This document shows, one piece after another, positions 6,812-14,614 of a DNA stretch of 16,953 bases. Location: contig JAITBO010000236.1 in assembly GCA_031283505.1 (NCBI GenBank), positions 1-16,953 on the forward strand. Direction: 5' to 3'. Below the pieces are notes generated by a model. It saw only the letters and a list, made by a program, of their open reading frames with translations, searched no databases and was not told where the DNA came from. The translations under genes were made by a program, and so were the position numbers. Each line of letters begins with the position of its first letter. Within the stretch, counting starts at the first letter, position 1. Source of the DNA: Treponema sp. (lineage in GTDB: Bacteria; Spirochaetota; Spirochaetia; Treponematales; Breznakiellaceae).

Positions 6812-8694
6812 TAACGTTCAACGACTATTTCAAAACTGAGGAGAGGAATGGCCGGAACCTCCCGCCGGGACGAAAACGGTTCGCCATATTTGCCGTTTTG
6901 TTTTGCCTTGCGGCCTTGGTCGTTCTGATCAGATACGCCTTTCTCATGCTCAGTCCCGCCGAACCGGAACAGGTAAATCCCTCCCGGCCTCTGATCGAAC
7001 GGGGCCCCATCACCGACCGGAACGGCCGTATCCTGGCGCTTCAGACGCGGCTCGCGAACATCAGCGTGTGGAAGCCGGATATTACGGACCTTGACGCCCT
7101 CTGTCAGGATCTGGCCCCTGTCCTGGGTTACCCCTCCGAAGAGATATGGGAAAGGATAGAGATTTCTCCCAATGATTTTATCTACCTTAAAAAACAGGTG
7201 GACCAGTCCACCATACGGGAGATTGAACTTCTGCGGACAAATAAACGGATACGGGGCGTAGGTATAGAACCCATTTTGGGGAGGATCTACCCGGAAAAAC
7301 ACCTGGCCGGACAAATTATCGGGTTTGTGGGGGACGACAACACCGGACTTGCCGGTGTTGAACACGCCATGGAGGCGGACCTTGCGGGCGCGGGCAGCCA
7401 GGTTGTCCTAACCCTGGACACCAATGTCCAGTATATTCTGGAAAATATAGCCGGCAGAACCATGGAGGAAAATAAAGCCGAAGCGGTGATGCTCCTGGCT
7501 ATGGACCCCCGGACCGGAGAAATCCTCGGTTCAGCATCCCTCCCCGGCTTTGATCCCAACGACATACGCTCCTCGGATGAACAGTCCCGGATGGACAGGC
7601 CAGCGATCTGGGCCTATGAACCGGGGTCCGTGTTCAAGGTCTTTTCCCTGGCCGCCCTCATGGATTCGGGGGCCATCACCGAGCATACCGTCTTCAACTG
7701 TACCGGACGCTATGAACGGGTCACCAACCGGGGGGAGCGCATCGTCATCAACTGCCTTGCCGCCCACGGTCCGGTAACCGCCAGGGAAATCATCATCTAT
7801 TCCTGCAACGCCGGGGCAAACTACGCAGCCGACCGTATAGGGACCACGGACTTCGCGGCCCTCCTCATGGATATGGGCTTCGGTTCCCGGACCGGTGCGG
7901 GAAATCCCGGCGAAACCGCAGGTTTCCTCCGCCCTGCGGAACGCTGGTCGGACCGGTCCAAGCCCACCATCGCCATGGGACAGGAAATATCGGTTTCCGC
8001 CCTCCAGATGCTCCAGGCCGCCACGGTTATTGCCAACGACGGCGTTTTGGTCCCACCCCGCATAGTGTCCCGGATCGTTTCGGCAGACGGAAAAAACGCC
8101 AGGACCTTTGACGTCGGTCCGTCCCGGCGCGTACTCAGTGCGGAAACAGCCAGGACCATGCGGTCCTACATGGTGGAGGTTACCTCCACCATCGGGACGG
8201 GGTGGCGGGCCAACGTACAGGACCTTTCCTTGGCAGTCAAAACCGGCACCGCCCAGATCACCAATCCCCGGACCGGCGCTTACTCGGACACCGATTTTAT
8301 TGCAAGCTGCATAGCCCTGCTCCCCGCAGATACCCCTTCCCTGGTCCTCTACCTGGTCATCGTAAAACCCAAAGGCGAATACCTGGCGGGCCGCATCGCC
8401 GCTCCCCCCATACGGGAAGCCGCGGAAGCCCTGGTTGACTACTTAGGCATCCCCCGGGGCAGGAACCCCCAGGTGGAACATTCAGGTTCCGTGGTCCTCC
8501 CTCAAATTCCCAGTCCCGTCATAGGCGCGGCGATACCGGATTTTACCGGTTATTCAAAACGGCAGCTCCTTCCCCTCGTCCTTCGGGACGACCTCCACAT
8601 CGAAATATCCGGAGAAGGCTGGGTCAAGCGCCAAACCCCGCCGCCGGGGACTCCTTTTACGGCAGGCATGATCATCACATTGGAACTGGAATGA
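6808..8694 (+). CDS. Class B penicillin-binding protein (FtsI/SpoVD-like transpeptidase) with one PASTA domain
   Basis: D,D-transpeptidase that cross-links peptidoglycan, anchored in the inner membrane with the catalytic domain in the periplasm. Of 628 residues, 24-48 form the membrane anchor, 60-190 the PBP dimer/pedestal domain (RGPITDRNGRILA), and 200-545 the transpeptidase. All three active-site motifs are intact: S274-V-F-K277, S332-C-N334 and K478-T-G480. Residues 576-628 (IPDFTGYSKRQL to the C-terminus) form a single PASTA domain. This layout fits the division protein FtsI, or its SpoVD-like relatives; PBP2 of elongation lacks PASTA. No dcw cluster is next to it, so the septal role is inferred. 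It overlaps lepB by 4 nt and is probably the second gene of that operon. Confidence 0.93.
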   Translation: MITFNDYFKTEERNGRNLPPGRKRFAIFAVLFCLAALVVLIRYAFLMLSPAEPEQVNPSRPLIERGPITDRNGRILALQTRLANISVWKPDITDLDALCQDLAPVLGYPSEEIWERIEISPNDFIYLKKQVDQSTIREIELLRTNKRIRGVGIEPILGRIYPEKHLAGQIIGFVGDDNTGLAGVEHAMEADLAGAGSQVVLTLDTNVQYILENIAGRTMEENKAEAVMLLAMDPRTGEILGSASLPGFDPNDIRSSDEQSRMDRPAIWAYEPGSVFKVFSLAALMDSGAITEHTVFNCTGRYERVTNRGERIVINCLAAHGPVTAREIIIYSCNAGANYAADRIGTTDFAALLMDMGFGSRTGAGNPGETAGFLRPAERWSDRSKPTIAMGQEISVSALQMLQAATVIANDGVLVPPRIVSRIVSADGKNARTFDVGPSRRVLSAETARTMRSYMVEVTSTIGTGWRANVQDLSLAVKTGTAQITNPRTGAYSDTDFIASCIALLPADTPSLVLYLVIVKPKGEYLAGRIAAPPIREAAEALVDYLGIPRGRNPQVEHSGSVVLPQIPSPVIGAAIPDFTGYSKRQLLPLVLRDDLHIEISGEGWVKRQTPPPGTPFTAGMIITLELE

Positions 8695-8703
8695 ACCCTT
8701 TGA

Positions 8704-8836
8704 TTCGGGAAAGAGGGGGCAGCCGCCCCCTGCGGCCAGGCCAAGGTCCCGGCCTACCCCCACTACAGGGGCTCCGCCCCCGTAACGCCCCCGCCGGGGG
8801 GCCCAAGGCCCCCCGGACCCCCCAAGTTCGGGAAAG
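8704..8836 (+). repeat. GC-rich hairpin element between 10-bp direct repeats
   Basis: The gap between the PBP and Maf genes holds a 113-bp very GC-rich block (8714-8826) bounded on both sides by TTCGGGAAAG (8704-8713 and 8827-8836). Inside are GGGGGC-AGCC-GCCCCC near 8715-8730, GGGGCtccGCCCC near 8773-8785, and CCGGGGGGCC-caa-GGCCCCCCGG near 8796-8818, a 10-bp perfect stem. The direct repeats look like a target duplication from a miniature inserted element. No T-tract follows the stems, so it is not a standard terminator, though the hairpins could still stop transcription. Confidence 0.65.
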
Positions 8837-8845
8837 GACAAAGGC

Positions 8846-10714
8846 TTGAGTTACCGGGAACCTAACCTGGCCGTCATACGGAAAAAGTACCCCGGCCTTG
8901 CGGAACAGCTTGAGTCGGAAGCCGGCGACATAGAGGACCCCGCAGCCGGTGCAATGCGGGTGGAGGCCGCCGCGTCGGGGGACCCTACCCTGGCGGCGGG
9001 GGACCTCCGCATCCATTCAAAACATGATCCCGCCCGGGAAGGAAGGCGGCTGGCGGAAACCCTTGAGGAAGGGACCGGCCCCGTCGTCGTCCTCGGCTTC
9101 GGCCTGGGATACGCCGCCTGCGCCGCCGGAGAACGGTTTCCGGACCGGCCCCTCATTATCGTCGAGTACCACCGGGAGATACTGAAAAAAGCCCTGGAAA
9201 GCCGGGACCTGGGAAGTTTTCTCGCAGAACGAAAACTCGCCTTTATCCTGGGGAACGGCGGAAAAACCGGCGGAAAAACCCGGCCCGGTGCGGTCACCGC
9301 TGCACTCCGCCTCTTTGAGGGAAAGCCGGTCCTGCTCAGGAACAGGGCCCTCATGAGCCTGGACAAAGAGTGGTACGAAGAAACGGAACGGCACATACGG
9401 ACATGGGTTTCCAAGGACGATATTAACCGGGCGACCCTCAACCGTTTTGGGAAACGCTGGGTCAGAAACCTGGCCGCCAACATGACGGCCATACGGGACG
9501 CGCCGGGCATAAACGCCCTTGCCGGATGCCTTGCGGGGACCGGCGTTCCGGCGCTTCTTGTTGCGGCGGGACCTTCCCTGGACCTTGCGGCGGCCTTTCT
9601 TCCGGAACTGGCGGAACGCTACGTGGTAGCGGCGGTGGACACTTCTTTGGGGTTCCTCCTCCAACACGGGGTGAACCCCGATTTTGCCTTGATAGTGGAT
9701 CCTCAATACTGGAATTTCCGCCACATGGACCGGGTAAAGGCCCCAAAAACCTACCTCGTCGCCGAATCGGCGGTGTACCCCTCTGCCCTGCACTGTTCCT
9801 TCCGGGGAACCCTGCTCTGCGGTTCCCTTTTTCCCCTGGGCCGCTTCGTTGAAGACCGGGTGGATCCCAAAGGAGAACTGGGTGCCGGCGGTTCGGTGGC
9901 CACCACCGCCTGGGACTTTGCCCGCGTCCTGGGGACCTCCGCCGTCTGGATAGCCGGCCTGGACCTGGCCTTTCCGGACCTGAAAACCCACTTCAAGGGC
10001 GCCCTCTTTGAGGCCCGTTCCCTGGCCGAATCGACCCGGTTTGTCCCGGCGGAAACCCGGTCTGTCCGCGCCCTCAGGGACGGCATCCCTTTCCGGGCCC
10101 CCTCAGCCAACGGCGGAGAGGTCCTTACGGACAGGCGGCTCTCCCTCTACGCGGCGTGGTTTGAAAACCGGTTCGGCCTTTTCCCGGAGCTGCGCAATTA
10201 CAGCCTTTCTTCAGGCGGGCTGGCCATCCCCGGACTCGTCCCCGCCGCGCCGGAAGACCTTCTGGCTCTGCCCCCACGGAGGGAGGAAATACGCCAAATT
10301 CTGGAAGGGGTCTTTACCCGCCTTGAAGGGAACTTCCGCAGCCCGGAAGAGACGGCTGCCCGATCCGCCCGGTATAACGCCGCCCGGCAAACCCTCCTTG
10401 GAGGGCTGGAACGCATAATGGAGACGGCGCGGGAAGCGGACAACCTGGCGGAAAACGTCTTAAACAGGAAGGAAAGCGCGTCCGGACGGGACATACAGAA
10501 AACCTTCGACAAGTTGGACAAAGCGAACCTGGTAATCACCGAAAGCGAAGTAAAGGACGTGGCGGGTTTTCTCTTTCCCCCTGTCGGGGAACTGGAAAAA
10601 GAGTTAACCATCCCGGTTTCGGACCCTTTGGGCCGCCACCTGGAACTTTCGGCCAAACTCTACCGGGCCGTGGCCGAAGCGGCGGAGTACAATCTTTCGG
10701 CCCTGTCACGGTAA
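8846..10714 (+). CDS. Motility accessory factor (Maf/DUF115, MptE-like) glycosyltransferase-type protein
   Basis: A Maf family protein; in other bacteria these are needed to glycosylate flagellin with nonulosonic acids before export. The 622-residue protein is cytoplasmic with no signal peptide. An N-terminal Rossmann-like region includes VVLGFGLGYAACAAGERFPD (residues 81-100). The DUF115 core spans about 218-400: LLVAAGPSLD (237-246), VAAVDTSLGFLLQHGVNPDF (261-280), IVDPQ, the GAGGSVATTAWDFA motif (346-359) and IAGLDLAF (369-376), which aligns with the GQDLAF box of the family. Residues about 480-620 are helical. It starts at TTG 8846 with AAAGG 4-8 nt upstream; an earlier start would enter the GC-rich element. 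Flagellin as target and the sugar used are inferred from family knowledge, as no flagellar gene is in the window. Confidence 0.88.
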   Translation: MSYREPNLAVIRKKYPGLAEQLESEAGDIEDPAAGAMRVEAAASGDPTLAAGDLRIHSKHDPAREGRRLAETLEEGTGPVVVLGFGLGYAACAAGERFPDRPLIIVEYHREILKKALESRDLGSFLAERKLAFILGNGGKTGGKTRPGAVTAALRLFEGKPVLLRNRALMSLDKEWYEETERHIRTWVSKDDINRATLNRFGKRWVRNLAANMTAIRDAPGINALAGCLAGTGVPALLVAAGPSLDLAAAFLPELAERYVVAAVDTSLGFLLQHGVNPDFALIVDPQYWNFRHMDRVKAPKTYLVAESAVYPSALHCSFRGTLLCGSLFPLGRFVEDRVDPKGELGAGGSVATTAWDFARVLGTSAVWIAGLDLAFPDLKTHFKGALFEARSLAESTRFVPAETRSVRALRDGIPFRAPSANGGEVLTDRRLSLYAAWFENRFGLFPELRNYSLSSGGLAIPGLVPAAPEDLLALPPRREEIRQILEGVFTRLEGNFRSPEETAARSARYNAARQTLLGGLERIMETAREADNLAENVLNRKESASGRDIQKTFDKLDKANLVITESEVKDVAGFLFPPVGELEKELTIPVSDPLGRHLELSAKLYRAVAEAAEYNLSALSR

Positions 10715-10757
10715 CGCCGGACTACGAATTTTGTTACCAAGGCTTTCAACAGCCAAC

Positions 10758-10897
10758 GCGCAAGGGATAGGAGGGGTGCGGCAGACCCGGAGGGTCTGCA
10801 CAGCCCCCGCAACCCCGCGTATGCGGGGTGAGGAGGCCGGAGCGCCTTTGGCGCGGAGCCCCGGATAGCCCGGTCTGGCCGCAGGCCGGATGCGCCC
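10758..10897 (+). repeat. Dispersed structured intergenic repeat, copy 2
   Basis: Same edges as copy 1 (GCGCAAGGGATAG at 10758-10770, ATGCGCCC at 10890-10897) and the same GGATAGCCCGGT box. The central hairpin is ACCCCGC/GCGGGGT (10812-10818, 10823-10829) where copy 1 has GCCCCGC/GCGGGGC, a compensatory pair. The last stem is shortened to GGCC-gca-GGCC. It fills the gap between the convergent Maf and glycyl-radical-enzyme genes. No T-tract is present, so terminator function is only possible. Confidence 0.8.
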
Positions 10898-10917
10898 GTC
10901 TTCTTCTAATTGTTCCC

Positions 10918-13365
10918 TTACAGGCTCTGTTCCGTCCGGGCGATGATGTCGTCCTGGGTCTGCCGGGAAAGCACGTTGAAAAAGGCGCTGTAACCGGCCA
11001 CCCTCACGATGAGGTCCCGGTGGTCCTCCGGGTGATGCTGGGCGTCCAGCAGGGTTTCCCTGGAGACCACGTTGAACTGAACGTGGAAGCCGCCCAGACG
11101 GTTAAAGAAGGTCCGCAGCAGTGCCGCCAGTTTGGTCCGGTTCTCCTCCGATTCCAGCATCCGGGGCGTCACCTTCTGGTTGAGGAGGACGCCGCCGGTG
11201 ATCTCGGCTGCGGGTAGCTTGGACACGGATTTGAACACCGCCGTAGGTCCGTGGGTGTCCATGCCGTGGGTCGGGGAGCAGCCTTCCGCCAGGGGTTCGC
11301 CGGCTTTGCGGCCGTCGGGGGTGGCGGCGGTCCCCGCGCCCTGGGGCACGTTGGCGGAAATGGAGGATGTACCCGCGTAGTAGATGCCGCCTATGGGACC
11401 CCTTCCATAACGGGTGTTGTGGTATTTCTTCATCTCGTCGATATAGATGTCGTAGGCTTCCCGAATCAGGGTATCCACATAGTCGTCATCGTTCCCGTAC
11501 TTGGGCGCAGCAAGCAGGATGCGGCGTATTTCTTCGTTTTCGGCCCCCTCGAAATTTTCCCCCAGGGCCTTCCAAAGCCGCGCCGGACTTACCGCCTTAT
11601 CCTCGAAAACGCATTTCTTGACAGCCGCCAGGGAATCCGCCAGGTTTGCTATCCCCACCTGGAGATCGCTTATAAAGTCGTAGACCGCCCCGCCTTCCTT
11701 CAGGTTAAGCCCCCGCTCTATGCAGTCGTCGCAGAGGGCGGAACACAGTATATCTGCGGTGTCCCGTTCCAGCGCCGTGTCGCAGCAGGAATCAATGATG
11801 ACGCACTGGCGGGTAAATTCCCGGATGATCCTGTCCCACGCCTTCATCACTTCTTCAAAGGAAGTCATCTCCGTAAAATGACCCGTGCCTTCGCAGGCCC
11901 TGATCCCCGATTCAAGGTCCACCCCGTCGTTGAGGGCGATAAGCAGGGATTTGGGAAAATTGAGAAAGCTCATGCCTGTACAGCGGTAGCCCCATTTTCC
12001 GGGGACCGCCACCTCCACGCAGCCTATGGCACTGTAATTGTAGGCGTCCTCTTTGGCTACCCCCTTGCCCATAAATGAAGGGATGATGATCTCGTCGCTG
12101 TTGAAGGCGGGCATACCGAACCCCAGGCGCACCACTTCGATACACTCCTCCATAAAGCGGTTGTCCAGGCCCTTGTGGTACCGCACCGTCAGATTGGGCT
12201 GGGGCAAACGGGTCCGGGCCACGCTACGGAGGATGAGGTAAGAAAGGGGGTTCACCGCGTCACGGGGAACATCCCCTTGCAGAATCTGGCCCCCTATGGT
12301 CACGTTCTGATAGAGGGGACTTCCTGCGGAAAAACGGGTATGGGTCCAACTCCGTATCTTGTTGATGGTGAAGGTTTTGAGCCATAAATTGGTGAGCAGT
12401 TCGCAAACTTCCTCTTCGGCAATCAGGCCGCCTTCGATGTCATGCTCATAATACGGGTAGAGATACTGATCCATGCGACCGTAGGAAAGGGAGTGGCCGT
12501 TGCTTTCGATCTGAAGGCAAAGGTGAATCAGCCACAGGGATTGTACCGCCTCAAAAAAATTCCCCGCGCCTTTGAGGGGAACCCGTCTGAGGGCCGCCGC
12601 CATACGCAGAAGTTCTTTCCTGCGGCAGCCGTCTGTTTCGGAGGCCGCCGTCTTTTCCGCAAGCTCCGCGTAACGCCGGGCAAATGCGGCGGTGGCATCG
12701 ATGACGATGATCACCGCCCGGTAAAAGTAGGATTTCGCCAGGCTGGTGTAATCCGTAAGGTCCAGGGACGCGAGCTTCTGTTCCGTCCGGCTGCGGTATT
12801 CCTCAAGGCCGTTCCTCAGCATACGGTCGTAGTTCACCGCGATATGGGCGTCCCCGGAGGTGATGTTCCCTTCGGCCTTGATTATCCCCAGGTCGTAGAA
12901 AATCTTAGCCGATTCGGGCATGGCCGCAAGGCCCCGGTCCTTGACGGTGTTGTGCCTCCAGAAGGGGGCCAACTCCCGGAGCGTCCGCTTGTTTTCTTCG
13001 GCAATGTAGAAACGGTCGCCGTCCCGCTTGTCAAACTGGTCCAACTCATCGATAACCCAGTCCATGGCGTATTCGGGGAAAATGGGCGCCGAACGGTTTG
13101 AAGAAGCGTGGTTCCCCGCGATGAGGGTCTGGGGTTCTATGAAGATACTCATGTTTTCGAGTATATTCCTGTACATCAAGGCCCTGCGCAGCGCCAGGGG
13201 CTGGTCCATATTGTCCCGGTAAGTCTCAGTGGTAAGCTTCGCCCGTTCCACGCATACCCAGGGCTTGGCGGCAAGCAATTCGGTACGAAAACTGTCCATC
13301 CGTTTCGTCAAGGTCCCAAAACGGGAGCTGGTCAGACTGCTCAAAGGCGCAGGATTAGCGCTCAT
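10918..13365 (-). CDS. ybiW: Glycyl-radical enzyme of the YbiW type, predicted 1,5-anhydroglucitol-6-phosphate lyase
   Basis: An 815-residue glycyl-radical enzyme. The thiyl cysteine and base are in YSAIGCVEVAVPGKWGYRCT (Cys449, Glu451), and the radical glycine in RVAGYSAFF (Gly791). The single GCVE loop excludes true pyruvate formate-lyase, which carries a Cys-Cys pair. Many stretches match my memory of E. coli YbiW: SAPIFPEY, GIIKAEGN, TSGDAH, SPLYQNVTIGGQ, FGMPAF, GKWGYRCTGMSF, GTSSISANVP and the C-terminus AQDDIIARTE-like. PflD, its relative for the mannitol analogue, has a clearly different loop after GCVE. YbiW is reported to open 1,5-anhydroglucitol-6-phosphate to 1-deoxyfructose-6-phosphate, later split by FsaA. 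The start ATG 13365 has GGAGG 4 nt upstream. It follows the ROK kinase by 20 nt. The aldolase is not in the window. Family certain; substrate inferred from orthology and kinase linkage. Confidence 0.9.
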   Translation of the reverse strand: MSANPAPLSSLTSSRFGTLTKRMDSFRTELLAAKPWVCVERAKLTTETYRDNMDQPLALRRALMYRNILENMSIFIEPQTLIAGNHASSNRSAPIFPEYAMDWVIDELDQFDKRDGDRFYIAEENKRTLRELAPFWRHNTVKDRGLAAMPESAKIFYDLGIIKAEGNITSGDAHIAVNYDRMLRNGLEEYRSRTEQKLASLDLTDYTSLAKSYFYRAVIIVIDATAAFARRYAELAEKTAASETDGCRRKELLRMAAALRRVPLKGAGNFFEAVQSLWLIHLCLQIESNGHSLSYGRMDQYLYPYYEHDIEGGLIAEEEVCELLTNLWLKTFTINKIRSWTHTRFSAGSPLYQNVTIGGQILQGDVPRDAVNPLSYLILRSVARTRLPQPNLTVRYHKGLDNRFMEECIEVVRLGFGMPAFNSDEIIIPSFMGKGVAKEDAYNYSAIGCVEVAVPGKWGYRCTGMSFLNFPKSLLIALNDGVDLESGIRACEGTGHFTEMTSFEEVMKAWDRIIREFTRQCVIIDSCCDTALERDTADILCSALCDDCIERGLNLKEGGAVYDFISDLQVGIANLADSLAAVKKCVFEDKAVSPARLWKALGENFEGAENEEIRRILLAAPKYGNDDDYVDTLIREAYDIYIDEMKKYHNTRYGRGPIGGIYYAGTSSISANVPQGAGTAATPDGRKAGEPLAEGCSPTHGMDTHGPTAVFKSVSKLPAAEITGGVLLNQKVTPRMLESEENRTKLAALLRTFFNRLGGFHVQFNVVSRETLLDAQHHPEDHRDLIVRVAGYSAFFNVLSRQTQDDIIARTEQSL

Positions 13366-13385
13366 GATTCCTCCAAAAAAACGTT

Positions 13386-14363
13386 CTAAAATAACAATTC
13401 CGCGGCGCCGATGATCCCGTAATCGTCTCCCAGCTCCGCCTCTTTAAAATAGACAGGCAGGTCGTTTTGATTGTACCTGTCAAAAACTTCTTTCATTCTG
13501 ATCAAAAGATCCCGGCTGTCGCCGTCCCGGCAAAGGCCTTTGCCCATCTTGATAAGGCCGCCGCCGAACACAAAACAGTTGATGTTCAGCGTCACATAAA
13601 GGTTAAAGGTCCACAGCCCCAGGAAACGGACCATCTGTTCCACAGCCCGGATCGCCAGGGGATCTCCTTCCCGGTAGGCAAGCTCAAGATGGCGGCAGGT
13701 GATGTTTTCCGCGCCCCCCGCCATATCCGTCATCAAGGTCTTTTCCCCCGAACCTATCCAGTTCTGAATGTGCTTTACGATCATGGAACCGGAACACCAG
13801 GACATATAGCAGCCCCGGTTCCCGCAGCCGCACTCAATCCCCTCCCCCGGAGTGGCTATCATGTGGCCGCTTTCCCCGGACCAGCCGTAACGTCCCCGGA
13901 AAAGCCTGCCGTTGACGATGATCGCCGAAGAAATACCGGTACTTACCGGGCAGTAGAGCAGGTTGTCAAACCCCCGGCCCGCTCCGTGCCGGTGTTCCGC
14001 GACGGCCGCAGCGTGGGCGTCGTTGTCAATCAGTACCCTGACGCCCCCCAGCTTTTTCATAAGATAATCCCGGGCGGGAAAATCCCGTATCCTTGGAAGG
14101 TTGCTGGTTTTGATGATCCTGCCTTCTTCAAAGAGGACGAAAGACGGCATCCCTACGCCTACCCCGCGAAGTTCGTCCTTTTTGATACCCATATTGTCCA
14201 GCAATTCCTGAATCCGGGCCGCGATGGTATCAAAAAAGGCTTCCGGCGGGGCCCCGCTGTCCGAAGGGTGGCTGATTCGCCGGATAATCTTCTTTTCATT
14301 GTCCAGAATCCCATAAGCCGTCTTGGTCCCCCCCGCATCTACGCCGATGGTATAAGCCGCCAT
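13386..14363 (-). CDS. ROK-family sugar kinase, probable anhydrohexitol kinase
   Basis: ATP-dependent sugar kinase of the ROK family, 325 residues, cytoplasmic, no DNA-binding domain. The phosphate loop is GVDAGGTKT (residues 7-15), the catalytic Asp is D115 in DNDAHAAAVAEHRHG, the sugar motif E164-S-G-H167 is intact, and the zinc motif reads C178-G-C180-G-N-R-G-C185. The following residue pair is Y-M187 where the family normally has x-Glu, a residue that in characterised ROK sugar kinases lies on the C1/C2 side of the sugar. Loss of this Glu suits a substrate lacking the anomeric hydroxyl. It is the first gene of an operon with the YbiW-like lyase, 20 nt ahead of it, so it likely makes the lyase's phosphorylated substrate. 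ATG 14363 follows a GGGGGCGAGG purine run. Glucokinase or another hexokinase activity remains possible. Confidence 0.92.
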   Translation of the reverse strand: MAAYTIGVDAGGTKTAYGILDNEKKIIRRISHPSDSGAPPEAFFDTIAARIQELLDNMGIKKDELRGVGVGMPSFVLFEEGRIIKTSNLPRIRDFPARDYLMKKLGGVRVLIDNDAHAAAVAEHRHGAGRGFDNLLYCPVSTGISSAIIVNGRLFRGRYGWSGESGHMIATPGEGIECGCGNRGCYMSWCSGSMIVKHIQNWIGSGEKTLMTDMAGGAENITCRHLELAYREGDPLAIRAVEQMVRFLGLWTFNLYVTLNINCFVFGGGLIKMGKGLCRDGDSRDLLIRMKEVFDRYNQNDLPVYFKEAELGDDYGIIGAAELLF

Positions 14364-14389
14364 ATCCTCGCCCCCTCTTTCTAACTTAA

Positions 14390-14418
14390 AATTTATTCCT
14401 AAAATTAAATTTAGTCAA
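14390..14418 (-). promoter_or_regulatory. Promoter of the ROK kinase / glycyl-radical enzyme operon
   Basis: On the minus strand TTGACT (14413-14418), 17-nt AT-rich spacer, TAAATT (14390-14395), about 27 nt ahead of ATG 14363 and its GAGG site. The stretch is much richer in A+T than the flanking genes. Confidence 0.6.
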
Positions 14419-14438
14419 CAAAGGTATTTTCATAGGTA

Positions 14439-14450
14439 AATAAATTTATT
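14439..14450. promoter_or_regulatory. AT palindrome upstream of the kinase operon, possible operator
   Basis: AATAAATTTATT is a perfect 12-bp palindrome 20 bp upstream of the -35 of the kinase/lyase operon. The position would suit an activator or repressor, but a palindrome of A and T this short can arise by chance. No regulator gene is adjacent. Confidence 0.25.
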
Positions 14451-14614
14451 ATCAATGAAACTTTTGCCGAAATATGCCATTCATGCTGAAGGGTTGGCGC
14501 CGGAAACTTGCCGGGGAAATACACTGCGGGACGTGCGGCGGAATATGCAAAGCGCTTAAAACCTCTCACCTCGGCCCGCTCCGTAGGCATCACCCCCTCT
14601 GCGGGCGGTCGTCT
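14451..14614. other. Gap between kinase operon and coiled-coil gene, no gene seen
   Basis: No supported coding region. A 60-codon frame on the minus strand (14411-14593) has no ribosome site, mixed composition and runs through the kinase promoter. No strong hairpin followed by a T-tract was found. Confidence 0.5.

Noticed and set aside
8714..8826. Rho-independent terminator after the PBP gene
   Set aside because: Stems are strong but no T-tract follows on either strand; the flanking direct repeats suggest an inserted element instead.
9017..9991. 324-codon minus-strand frame
   Set aside because: Antisense to the Maf core; the plus frame carries all DUF115 motifs.
10918..13365. Pyruvate formate-lyase annotation for the glycyl-radical enzyme
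   Set aside because: True enzymes of that type have adjacent active-site cysteines; here there is one Cys in GCVE, and the flanking loop matches YbiW.
14411..14593. 60-codon minus-strand frame upstream of the kinase
   Set aside because: No ribosome site, overlaps the kinase promoter, and no recognisable features.
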